Of a stretch of 27,945 nt of DNA, positions 9,240-16,642 are shown in pieces. The position numbers and the translations under genes were made by a program. How positions within the stretch are numbered: position 1 is the first letter of the stretch; every line of letters starts with the position of its first letter. Under the pieces are notes generated by a model. The model was given only the letters and a program-made list of their open reading frames with translations. It was not told the DNA's origin and did not search any database. Where the stretch lies: positions 1 to 27,945 of the forward strand of contig DVGW01000019.1 of the NCBI GenBank assembly GCA_018712515.1, written 5' to 3'. This DNA is from Aphodovivens avicola (GTDB lineage: Bacteria; Actinomycetota; Coriobacteriia; Coriobacteriales; Eggerthellaceae).

Positions 9240-10589
9240 ATGGAAGTGGAGGCCAGGACGACATCGGAGCGTTCGGCGATGCCGCGCTTTTTCAATCTGG
9301 AAATGCTCATGTTCACGCTGGTGGTGCTTTCGGGCATGGTGCTGGTGTGGACGCTCGCAACGCCGCAGTACAACATCGTCGTCATGGCGATCGCGGGCGT
9401 CGTGTTCACGTTGTCGCTGGTGATGGTCATCCGGCTGGTGATGGACCCCGACTCGGTCCGCGCGCGCCAGTCCGACTCGATGCTGCGTTTGGCGAGCCAG
9501 ACGCTCGACTGCATGAAGAACGGCATGACGAGCGAGGCGGCCCAGACCATCTGCACGCTGCTGCTCCCGTCGACCGCCGGCATCGCGGTGGCGATCACGG
9601 ATCGCGAGAGCATCCTGGGGTACGCGGGGTTCCTGGAGGCCGAGAACCCCTCCGGCAGCGTCATCCGCACGCACGCCACGCACGCCACCATCGCCGACGG
9701 CGTCATGCGCATCCTGCGCTCGTCCGAGGAGATCGGGTTCCAGCCCGGCTCCACCATCCAGGGCGCGATCATCGTGCCGCTCGTGGTGGGCGACGACATC
9801 CTGGGCACGCTCAAGTTCTACTACCGCCACGCGCGCGACATCAGCGAGACGCAGAAGTCGATCGCCGAGGGCTTCGGGCGCCTGCTGTCCACCCAGATGG
9901 CGGCGGCGGCTTTGGAGGAGCAGAAGAAGCTGGCGGCGAGCATGGAGCTCAAGGCGCTCCAAAGCCAGATCAATCCCCATTTCCTGTTCAACACGATCAA
10001 CACCATCGCCTCGCTGGTGCGCACCGATCCGCCGCGTGCGCGCGTGCTGCTGCGCGAGTTCGCAGTGTTTTACCGCCGTACACTGGAGGATTCGGCAGAC
10101 CTGATCCTGTTCGAGCGCGAGATGGAGCAGACCCGCCGCTACTTCACGTTCGAGATCGCGCGCTTCGGCGCCGACCGCGTCGAGCTGCGCGAGGACATCG
10201 ACGAGCGCGTGGGGCAGATGCTGGTGCCGCCGTTCCTCATCCAGCCGCTGGTCGAGAACGCGGTGCGCCACGCCATGCCCGCCGAGGGCAAGCTCATCAT
10301 CACCGTGTTCGGGCGCATCGAGGGCGACGATATCGTCATCGGGGTCGCCGACGACGGCGTGGGCATGACCGAGGAGGCGCGCGAGAACATCCTGCATCCC
10401 GCATCGGGCCAGGGCATGGGCATCGCGGCGAAGAACGTGCACGACCGCGTCATCGGCTACTTCGGCCCGGGGTCGGACATGAAGGTGGAAAGCCAGCTGG
10501 GCGAGGGCACGCGCGTGACGCTTCTGATGAAGGACGGCGTGTCGCGTCAGGAGGCCATGGCCCACGAGTTGCTGCAGACGGGCGAGTAG
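9240..10589 (+). CDS. LytS/YehU-type sensor histidine kinase with GAF-like domain (orphan)
   Basis: This 449-residue kinase has two hydrophobic segments near residues 20-63, then a GAF-like sensor region (about 80-210, with GIAVAITDRESILGY and GAIIVPLVVGDDILGTLKF). The His_kinase domain (PF06580) follows, marked by ALQSQINPHFLFNTINTIAS with the phospho-acceptor His near 247. The ATPase has PLVENAVRHA, GVADDGVGM and GQGMGIAAKNV. This kinase class normally pairs with a LytTR-domain response regulator, and none is encoded in the window. ATG 9240 has AAAAGGGGG four to five bases upstream. The gene is monocistronic between its own promoter and the ferritin promoter. The signal is unknown; sugar, autolysis or envelope cues are typical for the family. 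Confidence 0.88.
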   Translation: MEVEARTTSERSAMPRFFNLEMLMFTLVVLSGMVLVWTLATPQYNIVVMAIAGVVFTLSLVMVIRLVMDPDSVRARQSDSMLRLASQTLDCMKNGMTSEAAQTICTLLLPSTAGIAVAITDRESILGYAGFLEAENPSGSVIRTHATHATIADGVMRILRSSEEIGFQPGSTIQGAIIVPLVVGDDILGTLKFYYRHARDISETQKSIAEGFGRLLSTQMAAAALEEQKKLAASMELKALQSQINPHFLFNTINTIASLVRTDPPRARVLLREFAVFYRRTLEDSADLILFEREMEQTRRYFTFEIARFGADRVELREDIDERVGQMLVPPFLIQPLVENAVRHAMPAEGKLIITVFGRIEGDDIVIGVADDGVGMTEEARENILHPASGQGMGIAAKNVHDRVIGYFGPGSDMKVESQLGEGTRVTLLMKDGVSRQEAMAHELLQTGE

Positions 10590-10657
10590 CGCCGCGCCGG
10601 CGAGTCGCTTTGAGGCGGGCTTGTGGTGATCCTCCGCTCCCTTCCGCGTGCCCGGGG

Positions 10658-10685
10658 TATGCTTATTGAGATGGACTATCATTAA
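10658..10685 (+). promoter_or_regulatory. Ferritin promoter with overlapping operator-like palindrome
   Basis: TATGCT (10658-10663) resembles a -10 box. It abuts the imperfect palindrome 10663-10685, in which TTA-TGA-A on the left mirrors T-TCA-TAA on the right (7 of 11 base pairs). The AT-rich TATCATTAA half resembles a Fur-family half-site. Iron control of ferritin would fit, but the exact regulator is inference. Confidence 0.35.
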
Positions 10686-10719
10686 ACCGATACGCAACCA
10701 CGCTCGGAAGGAGACGCCC

Positions 10720-11235
10720 ATGGACGCCAAAGTCTACGAACTGCTCAACGACCAGATCAACAAGGAGCTCTACTCCGCCTACCTCTACCTGTCCTTCGCG
10801 GACTACTACGAGGAGGAGGGCCTGGAGGGCTTCGCCAACTGGTACGAGATCCAGGCGCAGGAGGAGCGCGACCATGCGCTGATCTTCCGCAACTACCTGC
10901 ACGACAACGGCTGCAAGGTGAAGCTGCTCGCCATCGACCAGCCCGACAAGGAGTTCTCCGCGCATATCGAGCCGCTCGAGGCGGCGCTGGAGCATGAGAA
11001 GTACGTGACCGGCCTCATCAACGACATCTACGCGGCGGCGCACGACGCCAAGGACTACCGCACCATGAAGTTCCTCGACTGGTTCATCGAGGAGCAGATG
11101 GAAGAGGAGGACACCGCCGACACCATGGTCACGCGCATGAAGCTGTTCGGCTCCGACGCCAAGGCCCTCTACGACCTGGACCAGGAGTGCGCTTCCCGCA
11201 CCTACGCCACGCCGTCTCCGCTGGCGAACGCGTAG
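10720..11235 (+). CDS. ftnA: Bacterial non-haem ferritin
   Basis: This 171-residue four-helix ferritin stores iron by oxidising Fe2+ at a dinuclear centre inside a 24-subunit shell. The ferroxidase ligands are visible: Glu16 (NKELYSAY), Glu49 and His52 (AQEERDHA), Glu near 93 (EHEKYV) and Glu near 127-130 (EEQMEEED). No haem-binding Met of the bacterioferritin type stands out, and the helix pattern fits FtnA. The chosen ATG at 10720 has AAGGAG six bases upstream. The gene is alone between its own promoter and a perfect bidirectional terminator. An operator-like palindrome at the promoter suggests iron or redox control. Confidence 0.95.
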   Translation: MDAKVYELLNDQINKELYSAYLYLSFADYYEEEGLEGFANWYEIQAQEERDHALIFRNYLHDNGCKVKLLAIDQPDKEFSAHIEPLEAALEHEKYVTGLINDIYAAAHDAKDYRTMKFLDWFIEEQMEEEDTADTMVTRMKLFGSDAKALYDLDQECASRTYATPSPLANA

Positions 11236-11280
11236 CATCCGCAGGCTGCCCCCTCCGTTCGCGGCGGGGTTGGGACATGA

Positions 11281-11314
11281 AAAAGCCCTGCGAGCTCGAG
11301 CTCGCAGGGCTTTT
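11281..11314. terminator. Bidirectional terminator, perfect 34-bp palindrome
   Basis: The whole segment is its own reverse complement. It runs AAAAGCCCTGCGAG, then CTCGAG at the centre, then CTCGCAGGGCTTTT. Each strand gives a GC stem followed by four T. It separates the ferritin gene from the converging minus-strand gene at 11341. Confidence 0.85.
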
Positions 11315-11340
11315 CTCGTTTCAGGGCTGTCAGCGGGTGC

Positions 11341-11988
11341 TTACTGCTGTTGCTGCTGGCCGTCCTGGGCAGGCGCCTCGACGGGCTGCTGCGGCTGCTG
11401 CTGCAGCGCGGCGTAGGGCTGCTGGGGCTGCTGCTGCGGCGCGGCGTAGGGCTGCTGCGGGGCGGCATAGGGCTGCGGCGCGCTGTAGTAGGAGGCGGGC
11501 TGGCCGTAGGGGATGGCGGTCGAGGCCTTGCGGTCCTTGCTCGCGCACACGGCGGCGATGATCAGCAGCACCAAGGTGATGATGTTGCCGTACAAAAACG
11601 CCATGACGGCGCCGGCGATCGACCAGCCGAACACCTTGCCGAGCTTGTCGGTCTTGTCGTAGTTGCGCATGCCGATGATGCCGGCGATGAGCGTGACGAT
11701 GGAGCAGATAATGCCCCAGAAGACGTACACGGCGCCCAGGCCCAGCAGGAAGCCGAGCATGCCGAACGCGTCGTCCTCGGTGATGCCGAGCTGCTCCATG
11801 GTGTAGGCGGAGTCGGGATCCATGGACAGCGAGTAGCTCGCCGCGCCGCGCACCTCCTCATTGCCGAGGGCGGCGCCGCCCACTCCGATGAAGGCGAGGC
11901 TGAAGATCAGTCCGAGGATGCTCAGGGTGGACAGGATGACGACGGCGATGCTCAGGCCGCGGATCGTTCTCGCATGGGATGTTTGCAT
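11341..11988 (-). CDS. Four-helix membrane protein with Pro/Gln-rich PYAAPQQ tail (hypothetical)
   Basis: This 215-residue protein has hydrophobic segments near residues 10-38, 77-95, 97-112 and 130-152. A cytoplasmic or exposed tail of about 55 residues is made of tyrosine/proline/glutamine repeats (PYAAPQQ, PYAAPQQQPQQ, PYAALQQQPQQ) and ends in QQQQQ. The first loop (about 40-75) is acidic. The design, a small TM bundle with a low-complexity P/Q/Y tail, is common in actinobacterial envelope proteins, and tail-mediated self-association is possible. The start at 11988 has AAAGGAAG six bases upstream; an upstream in-frame ATG at 12015 lacks one. It converges on ferritin and has its own -10. 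No function is recognised. Confidence 0.75.
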   Translation of the reverse strand: MQTSHARTIRGLSIAVVILSTLSILGLIFSLAFIGVGGAALGNEEVRGAASYSLSMDPDSAYTMEQLGITEDDAFGMLGFLLGLGAVYVFWGIICSIVTLIAGIIGMRNYDKTDKLGKVFGWSIAGAVMAFLYGNIITLVLLIIAAVCASKDRKASTAIPYGQPASYYSAPQPYAAPQQPYAAPQQQPQQPYAALQQQPQQPVEAPAQDGQQQQQ

Positions 11989-12027
11989 GGTGCTTCCTTT
12001 CGTAGTGCGGAGCAAACGGTGGCGTTA

Positions 12028-12033
12028 ATTGTA
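12028..12033 (-). promoter_or_regulatory. -10 box of the P/Q-tail membrane protein
   Basis: Read on the minus strand this is TACAAT, about 40 bases before the start codon at 11988. The -35 is not recognisable. Confidence 0.4.
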
Positions 12034-12204
12034 CTACAGCGGGATGCAGCGCTTTTCCCGTTGTTGCGCAATCTTTACGATGCGCCGTGCGAAACGGTGC
12101 TGCGGGGGAGCGGGCGGCACGTCGGGCCGCTTCGGCAGCCTCGTGCGGCGCGAACCGGAACGTCCTTTTTCGCCGGAGCGCATGCGGGAAAGCTGCCGTG
12201 CCAC

Positions 12205-12210
12205 TATACT
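12205..12210 (+). promoter_or_regulatory. -10 box of the alcohol dehydrogenase gene
   Basis: TATACT lies 45 bases before the ATG at 12255 in otherwise GC-rich DNA. No good -35 was found at the expected distance, so an activator may help. Confidence 0.45.
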
Positions 12211-12254
12211 TTGGGAAGTCGAATCGTATCGGGCGATCGGGAAGGATGCGCACC

Positions 12255-13427
12255 ATGGAGAACTTCGAATTCGTTTCGCCGACCCATTTCGTGTTCGGCC
12301 GCGGCGCCGAGGAGAAGGTGGGCGCCAAGCTCGCCGAGCGCGGCGCGAAGCGGGTGCTGCTGCATTTCGGCGGCTCCAGCGCGGTCAAAAGCGGGCTCAT
12401 CGACCGCGTGAAGGCGTCGTTGGATGCGGCGGGCGTCGAGCATGTCGAGCTGGGCGGCGTGCGCCCCAATCCCGAGATCGGCCTGGTGCGCGAGGGCGTT
12501 GCGCTGTGCAAGGAGCAGGACGTCGACTGGATCCTCGCCGTGGGCGGCGGCAGCGTCATCGACTCCGCCAAAGCCATCGCCAACGGCACGTGCATCGGGG
12601 AGGATGTGTGGGAGCTGTTCGTCACCAAGCGCCCCAACCCCGACGTGCTTCCCATCGCCGTGGTGCTCACCATCCCCGCGGCGGGCAGCGAAGCCTCCAA
12701 GAACACCGTTATCAGCAACGACGAGTTGGGGATGAAGACCGGCTATGGCAACGACGCGCAGCGCCCCAAGCTGGCGTTTTTGAACCCCGAGCTCACGTTC
12801 ACGCTGCCGGAGTACCAGACGGCGGCGGGCATCACCGACATGTTCGCGCATCTGCTCGAGCGCTTCTTCGACGATCTGGGCGCCGTCCCCGTCACCGACA
12901 ACCTCAACCTGTCGTTGATGAAGACCGTGCGCGCCGAGGCGCCGCGCGTGCTGACCGAGCCCGAGAACTACGACGCGCGCGCCAACATCATGTGGGCGGG
13001 CATGCTGTGCCACCAGGGCTACGCCGGCTGCGGCCGCCACGAGGACTGGGCGACGCACGGGCTGGAGCACGAGCTCTCCGCGCTGAACCCCGCCATCACG
13101 CACGGCGCCGGGCTGGCCGTCATGTTCCCCGCGTGGATGGAGTACGTTTACGATGCCAACCCCGCGCGTTTCGCGCAGTATGGCCGCGAGGTGTTCGGGC
13201 TGGCCACCACCGGCGACCTCGACGCCGACGCGCTTTCGGCGATCGATGAGACGCGCGCTTTCTTCGCATCGCTGGGCATGCCGACCACGCTCGAGGAGCT
13301 CGACGTGCACGAGGACGACATCGAGAAGATGATCCCCACGCTGCGCGCCAACAAGGGCGAGACGTTCGGCAGCTTCAAGAAGCTCACGATGGACGACGCC
13401 CGCGCGATCTACCGCTTGGCGCTGTAG
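12255..13427 (+). CDS. Iron-containing (NAD(P)H) alcohol dehydrogenase, BdhA/YqhD-like
   Basis: This 390-residue group III iron-type alcohol dehydrogenase reduces aldehydes to alcohols with NAD(P)H. Visible marks are the N-terminal FEFVSPTHFVFGRG, the nucleotide loop AVGGGSVIDSAKAIA (near 95-109), IPAAGSEASKNTVIS, and the metal-binding region AGITDMFAHLLERFF through GLEHELSALNPAITHGAGLAVMFP. The HGAGLAVMFPAWM block and length match butanol dehydrogenases of fermentative bacteria and the E. coli YqhD group. ATG 12255 has GGGAAGG nine bases upstream; the ATG at 12246 sits directly on that site and is unlikely. It is monocistronic, with a -10 at 12205 and a terminator at 13474. It may serve redox balance or detoxify aldehydes. 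Confidence 0.93.
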   Translation: MENFEFVSPTHFVFGRGAEEKVGAKLAERGAKRVLLHFGGSSAVKSGLIDRVKASLDAAGVEHVELGGVRPNPEIGLVREGVALCKEQDVDWILAVGGGSVIDSAKAIANGTCIGEDVWELFVTKRPNPDVLPIAVVLTIPAAGSEASKNTVISNDELGMKTGYGNDAQRPKLAFLNPELTFTLPEYQTAAGITDMFAHLLERFFDDLGAVPVTDNLNLSLMKTVRAEAPRVLTEPENYDARANIMWAGMLCHQGYAGCGRHEDWATHGLEHELSALNPAITHGAGLAVMFPAWMEYVYDANPARFAQYGREVFGLATTGDLDADALSAIDETRAFFASLGMPTTLEELDVHEDDIEKMIPTLRANKGETFGSFKKLTMDDARAIYRLAL

Positions 13428-13473
13428 GCCGGTGGATGCGAATCGCTGATCTGCGCTGCATGCGCCGCAAATG

Positions 13474-13522
13474 AAACCTCCCCGGTCCGCTTCGCTTTCG
13501 GCGCGGCGGTCGGGGAGGTTTT
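13474..13522. terminator. Bidirectional terminator between adh and holin-like gene
   Basis: AAACCTCCCCG (13474-13484) pairs with CGGGGAGGTTT (13511-13521) and is bounded by A and T runs. It ends the plus-strand dehydrogenase and the minus-strand gene at 13544. Confidence 0.75.
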
Positions 13523-13543
13523 GCTATGGGGATGACGGGCGCG

Positions 13544-13918
13544 CTAGCGCGTGTTCTCGTTGCCGATGAGCGAGTTGACGATCGCCGAGACGATGCTCAC
13601 GACGATGGCTGCGACGAACGCGCTGCCGAAGCTGGCGATGTGCAGGTAGACGTCGAAGATCCCCTCGGCGACCCATGCGGCCAGATAGAGCATGGCGGTG
13701 TTCACCACCAGGTAGAAGATTCCCAGCGTCAGGCACGTGATGGGCAGGCTGAGCGCTTGGGCGATGGGCTTGATGCTGATGTTGATGAGCGACAGGATCA
13801 GGCCGACCAGCGCGACCGCGACCCACGCTTCGGCGCCGAGCACCTCGATGCCGGGGACCAGCCATACGGCGGCGCCGACGGCGATGGCGGTGACAAGCCA
13901 GCGGATGATGAAGTTCAT
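13544..13918 (-). CDS. Phage-holin superfamily IV-like membrane protein (PF04020)
   Basis: This 124-residue protein has four predicted helices and the family features MNFIIRWLVTAIAVGAAVWLVPGI, ALVGLILSLINISIKP, LSLPITCLTLGIFYLVVNT and a C-terminal helix ending SLIGNENTR. Despite the family name (Mycobacterial 4-TMS holin, PF04020/COG1950), such genes are mostly chromosomal and not linked to prophage, as here, and their function is unknown. The ATG complement at 13918 has TGAGGAT upstream. It stands alone between two plus-strand genes with a shared terminator on its 3' side. No phage genes occur nearby. Confidence 0.85.
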   Translation of the reverse strand: MNFIIRWLVTAIAVGAAVWLVPGIEVLGAEAWVAVALVGLILSLINISIKPIAQALSLPITCLTLGIFYLVVNTAMLYLAAWVAEGIFDVYLHIASFGSAFVAAIVVSIVSAIVNSLIGNENTR

Positions 13919-14255
13919 AGCGGATCCTCACGAAAGAAAAGGGTGCCCGGCGGGCGGCGCGGGGAGGGGGTGCCATGCCGGCGGCCCCGCTCAGCGCGTC
14001 TGCCGGGCGGTTGAGTTTGCGGATCCACCTTAGCATGCGCGTTCGTCCTCGCACGAATCCTCCCGAGAACCGTTGCCCCGCCGTTTCCAAAGCGTGGAGG
14101 GCTGGTGCAGCGTTCGGCGAAGCGGCGCGCGGCGCGCGAGCTGCGTTTATACTAGGGCGGAAAACGTTGCCCGGTTCAAGGGGCGAGGTTTCGCCGATGC
14201 GTCGTAATCCGGAGGCGGAACGCGAGCCTTGCCGGGCCTTCGAGAAAGCGATGAC
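13919..14255. other. 337-base divergent region between holin-like gene and rlmD
   Basis: Only the micro-ORF at 14197 and a plus-strand -10 (TATACT, 14148-14153) are visible. The leader from that -10 to the rlmD start is about 95 bases. Nothing else, including no RNA gene, could be supported. Confidence 0.4.
14148..14153 (+). promoter_or_regulatory. -10 box upstream of the rlmD leader
   Basis: TATACT preceded by TT in GC-rich DNA. The start site would be near 14160, just upstream of the micro-ORF and rlmD. Confidence 0.45.
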
Positions 14256-14259
14256 ATGA
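14197..14259 (+). CDS. 20-residue upstream ORF overlapping the rlmD start
   Basis: It encodes MRRNPEAEREPCRAFEKAMT with a GGGGCGAGG Shine-Dalgarno nine bases upstream. Its TGA overlaps the rlmD ATG as ATGA (14256-14259). The rlmD gene itself has only a weak Shine-Dalgarno, so translation may be handed over from this ORF. It could also be chance; it is too short to judge by codon use. Confidence 0.3.
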   Translation: MRRNPEAEREPCRAFEKAMT

Positions 14260-15521
14260 CTTCCAACCCGCACTGCCCCCACGCACGCGAATGCGGTGCC
14301 TGCCAGCACGTGAACGAGCCCTACGAGGCTCAGCTCGCGCGCAAGGACGAGCGCATGCGGGAGCTGTTCGCGGAGTTCGACGGCGTGGAGGTGCGGTCGA
14401 TCCTGGGGATGGAACATCCCTACCATTACCGCAACAAGGTTATCTCGCCCTACGCGCAGGGCAGGCGGCTCGGCGATGCGCCGCGCGGCAAGGGCGGCTC
14501 CGACAGGGGCGGCCGCTTCGGCAAGGACGGGCGCTCCGAGCGGGGCGCGGGGTCGCGCCAGCGCAAGGGCGGGCCGCGCTACGAGATCCTGTGCGGCATG
14601 TACGCCGCGGGAACGCACCGCATCGTCGCCACCGACGAGTGCCTGGTCGAGAACGAGCAGGCCAAGCGTGCGATCCTGACGATCCGCCAGCTCATGCCCA
14701 AGTTCGGCATCCAGCCCTACAACGAGGACGCCGGCACGGGCTTTTTGCGCCACGCGGTCGTGCGCGTGGGGCACACGAGCGGCGAGGTGCTGGTGACGCT
14801 CGTGACCAACGGCGCGGAGTTTCCCGCCTCGCGCGCGTTCTGCCGCGAGCTCGTCAAACGCTGCCCCTTCATCACGACGGTCGTGCAGAACGTGAACACG
14901 CGCCAGACCAACGTCATCTTAGGCGAGCGCGAGCAGCGCCTGTACGGTCCCGGATTCATCCTGGACAAGCTGTGCGGGCTGAGCTTCCGCATCTCGTCGC
15001 AGTCGTTTTATCAGGTCAACGCCGTGCAGACCGAAGTTCTGTACAACACCGCGATCGATCTGGCGGCGCTGTCGGGAGGCGAGCGCGCCATCGACGCGTA
15101 TTGCGGCACGGGGACGATCGGACTGGTGGCGGCGGCGCGCGGCGCGGGCGAGGTCATCGGCGTCGACAGCGTGGAGAGCGCCATCCGCGACGCCCGCCAG
15201 AACGCGCGGCACAACGGCGTCGAGAACGCGCGGTTCGTCGCTGCGGATGCGGGCGAGTTCATGCGCCGGCTCGCCGCCGACGGGGAGCGGGCCGACGTGG
15301 TGCTGATGGATCCGCCGCGCGCCGGTTCGAGCGAGGAGTTCATCGACGCGTTGGCGGAGCTGGCGCCGGAGCGCGTGGTGTACATCTCCTGCAATCCGGA
15401 GACGCAGGTGCGCGATTGCCGGCTGCTGCGCGATCGCGGGTATGCGGTGCGCGTCGTGCAGCCGGTGGATATGTTTCCGCATACGGACCATGTGGAGACG
15501 GTGGCGTTGTTGGCGAGATGA
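14256..15521 (+). CDS. rlmD: 23S rRNA (uracil-C5)-methyltransferase, RlmD/RumA/TrmA family
   Basis: This 421-residue SAM-dependent enzyme methylates C5 of a uridine, by family most likely U1939 (or U747 and U1939) of 23S rRNA. The N-terminal cysteines CPHARECGACQH and a further Cys in DECLVENEQ could hold the 4Fe-4S cluster typical of RumA; no TRAM domain is present. The catalytic half shows RISSQSFYQVN, the SAM site DAYCGTGTIGL, DPPRAGSSEEF and the nucleophile in YISCNPETQVRDC, closing with VDMFPHTDHVE. Residues about 72-108 hold a Gly/Arg/Lys-rich insert (GGSDRGGRFGKDGRSERG) not typical of the family, perhaps an RNA-binding extension. The chosen ATG overlaps the upstream micro-ORF. Confidence 0.9.
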   Translation: MTSNPHCPHARECGACQHVNEPYEAQLARKDERMRELFAEFDGVEVRSILGMEHPYHYRNKVISPYAQGRRLGDAPRGKGGSDRGGRFGKDGRSERGAGSRQRKGGPRYEILCGMYAAGTHRIVATDECLVENEQAKRAILTIRQLMPKFGIQPYNEDAGTGFLRHAVVRVGHTSGEVLVTLVTNGAEFPASRAFCRELVKRCPFITTVVQNVNTRQTNVILGEREQRLYGPGFILDKLCGLSFRISSQSFYQVNAVQTEVLYNTAIDLAALSGGERAIDAYCGTGTIGLVAAARGAGEVIGVDSVESAIRDARQNARHNGVENARFVAADAGEFMRRLAADGERADVVLMDPPRAGSSEEFIDALAELAPERVVYISCNPETQVRDCRLLRDRGYAVRVVQPVDMFPHTDHVETVALLAR

Positions 15522-15543
15522 TGAGCTGGGAGTCTTCCGGGGT

Positions 15544-15657
15544 GTCTTGGAGGGGCGGGGTTCGTGCTCAAACAGGTCCTCGCGCTTTGAATAACGCGAT
15601 CTTCGATCGCGTTTAAGGCGCTGTGGATACTGCGCGCGAGCCCCGCCCCTCCAAGAC
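15544..15657. repeat. 114-bp palindromic element with nested hairpin, rlmD-cysK spacer
   Basis: The arms 15544-15567 and 15634-15657 pair over 24 bases, with the outer 17 perfect (GTCTTGGAGGGGCGGGG) and two G-U wobbles inside. The centre has a perfect 9-bp hairpin AACGCGATC-TTC-GATCGCGTT (15593-15613), flanked by GCGCTTT/AAGGCGC. It could be a terminator for rlmD, a MITE-like insertion or an RNA. There is no T run at the end, so it is not a standard terminator. Confidence 0.7.
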
Positions 15658-15702
15658 GCAGATAGGATCGTATCTCGCAACAACTGTTTGAAAGGTTGAG
15701 TT

Positions 15703-16641
15703 ATGGCTGATGAGGTTTCTCGGATTGTGGGGGGCACGCCCCTGGTTAGGTTGGACGCGTTGTCTGGGGAGATCGGGGCGGAGGTGTTCGTCAAGTATGA
15801 GGCGGGCAATCCGGGCGGGTCGATCAAGGATCGGGCGGCGCGCAGCATGGTCGACCGTGCCGAGGAGCGCGGCGACATCACTCCCGGCAAAACGCTCATC
15901 GTGGAGCCCACCAGCGGAAACACCGGTGTGGCGCTCGCGATGATCGGGGCGGCGCGCGGATACGAGGTCGTCCTGACGATGCCCGAATCGATGAGCCGCG
16001 AGCGACGGATGCTGCTTGCCGCCTATGGCGCACGGCTTGTGCTGACGCCGGCGGCCGAGGGCATGGCGGGCGCGGTCGCCGAGGCGGAGCGGATCGCGGC
16101 GGAGTCGCCCGATGCGTGGATCCCCGATCAGTTCGGCAATCCCGACAATCCGCTCGCGCACGAGCTGACCACCGGGCCCGAAATCGTCGAGCAGCTGGGC
16201 CGCTTTCCCGACTTCGTGATCGCCGGGGCGGGGACGGGCGGCACCATCTCCGGCACGGCGCACCACCTGCGCAAAGCCGGCGCGCCGACGCGCTTCTACG
16301 CGGTCGAGCCGGCGGAGAGCCCCATCATCGGGCAGACGCTCGCGGGCGAGCCGATCACGCCGTCGTCGCATGGCATCCAGGGCATCGGCGCCAACTTCGT
16401 GCCCGCCGCCCTCGATCTCGACGTGCTCGACGGAGCGCTCGCCATTCCCACTGAGGATGCATACGCGGAGGCGCGTCTGATGGCGCAGCGCGAGGGCCTG
16501 CTGGTGGGCATCTCGTCGGGCGCCAACGTCGCGGGCGTGCGCAAGCTGGTCGCCGAGCATCCCGAGGCGCGCGGTGCGACCATCGTCACCTTCGCCGTCG
16601 ACACCGGCGAACGCTACCTGTCGACGCCGCTGTTCGCATAA
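15703..16641 (+). CDS. cysK: Cysteine synthase (O-acetylserine sulfhydrylase), CysK/CysM type
   Basis: This 312-residue PLP enzyme makes L-cysteine from O-acetylserine and sulfide. The cofactor lysine is Lys42 in GNPGGSIKDRA, the substrate loop is TSGNTGVALA, the phosphate loop is GAGTGGTISG, and the C-terminus has LLVGISSGANV and TFAVDTGERYLST. These are standard for the family. ATG 15703 follows GAAAGG by seven bases. The first 25 codons use more A/T third positions than the rest of the region, possibly to open the translation start. It lies alone between two repeat elements; no serine acetyltransferase gene is nearby. Confidence 0.95.
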   Translation: MADEVSRIVGGTPLVRLDALSGEIGAEVFVKYEAGNPGGSIKDRAARSMVDRAEERGDITPGKTLIVEPTSGNTGVALAMIGAARGYEVVLTMPESMSRERRMLLAAYGARLVLTPAAEGMAGAVAEAERIAAESPDAWIPDQFGNPDNPLAHELTTGPEIVEQLGRFPDFVIAGAGTGGTISGTAHHLRKAGAPTRFYAVEPAESPIIGQTLAGEPITPSSHGIQGIGANFVPAALDLDVLDGALAIPTEDAYAEARLMAQREGLLVGISSGANVAGVRKLVAEHPEARGATIVTFAVDTGERYLSTPLFA

Positions 16642-16642
16642 C

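Noticed and set aside
11281..11314. Perfect 34-bp palindrome as a mobile element end or protein-binding site
   Set aside because: Its A and T runs on both sides and its position between two converging genes make a bidirectional terminator the simpler reading.
11345..11480. Tandem CTG/TGC-rich stretch as a CRISPR or microsatellite locus
   Set aside because: It is the coding sequence of the Pro/Gln tail of the minus-strand membrane protein, with irregular units.
13544..13918. Prophage remnant because of the holin-like family name
   Set aside because: No lysin, integrase or structural phage genes are nearby, and this family is usually chromosomal and not phage-linked.
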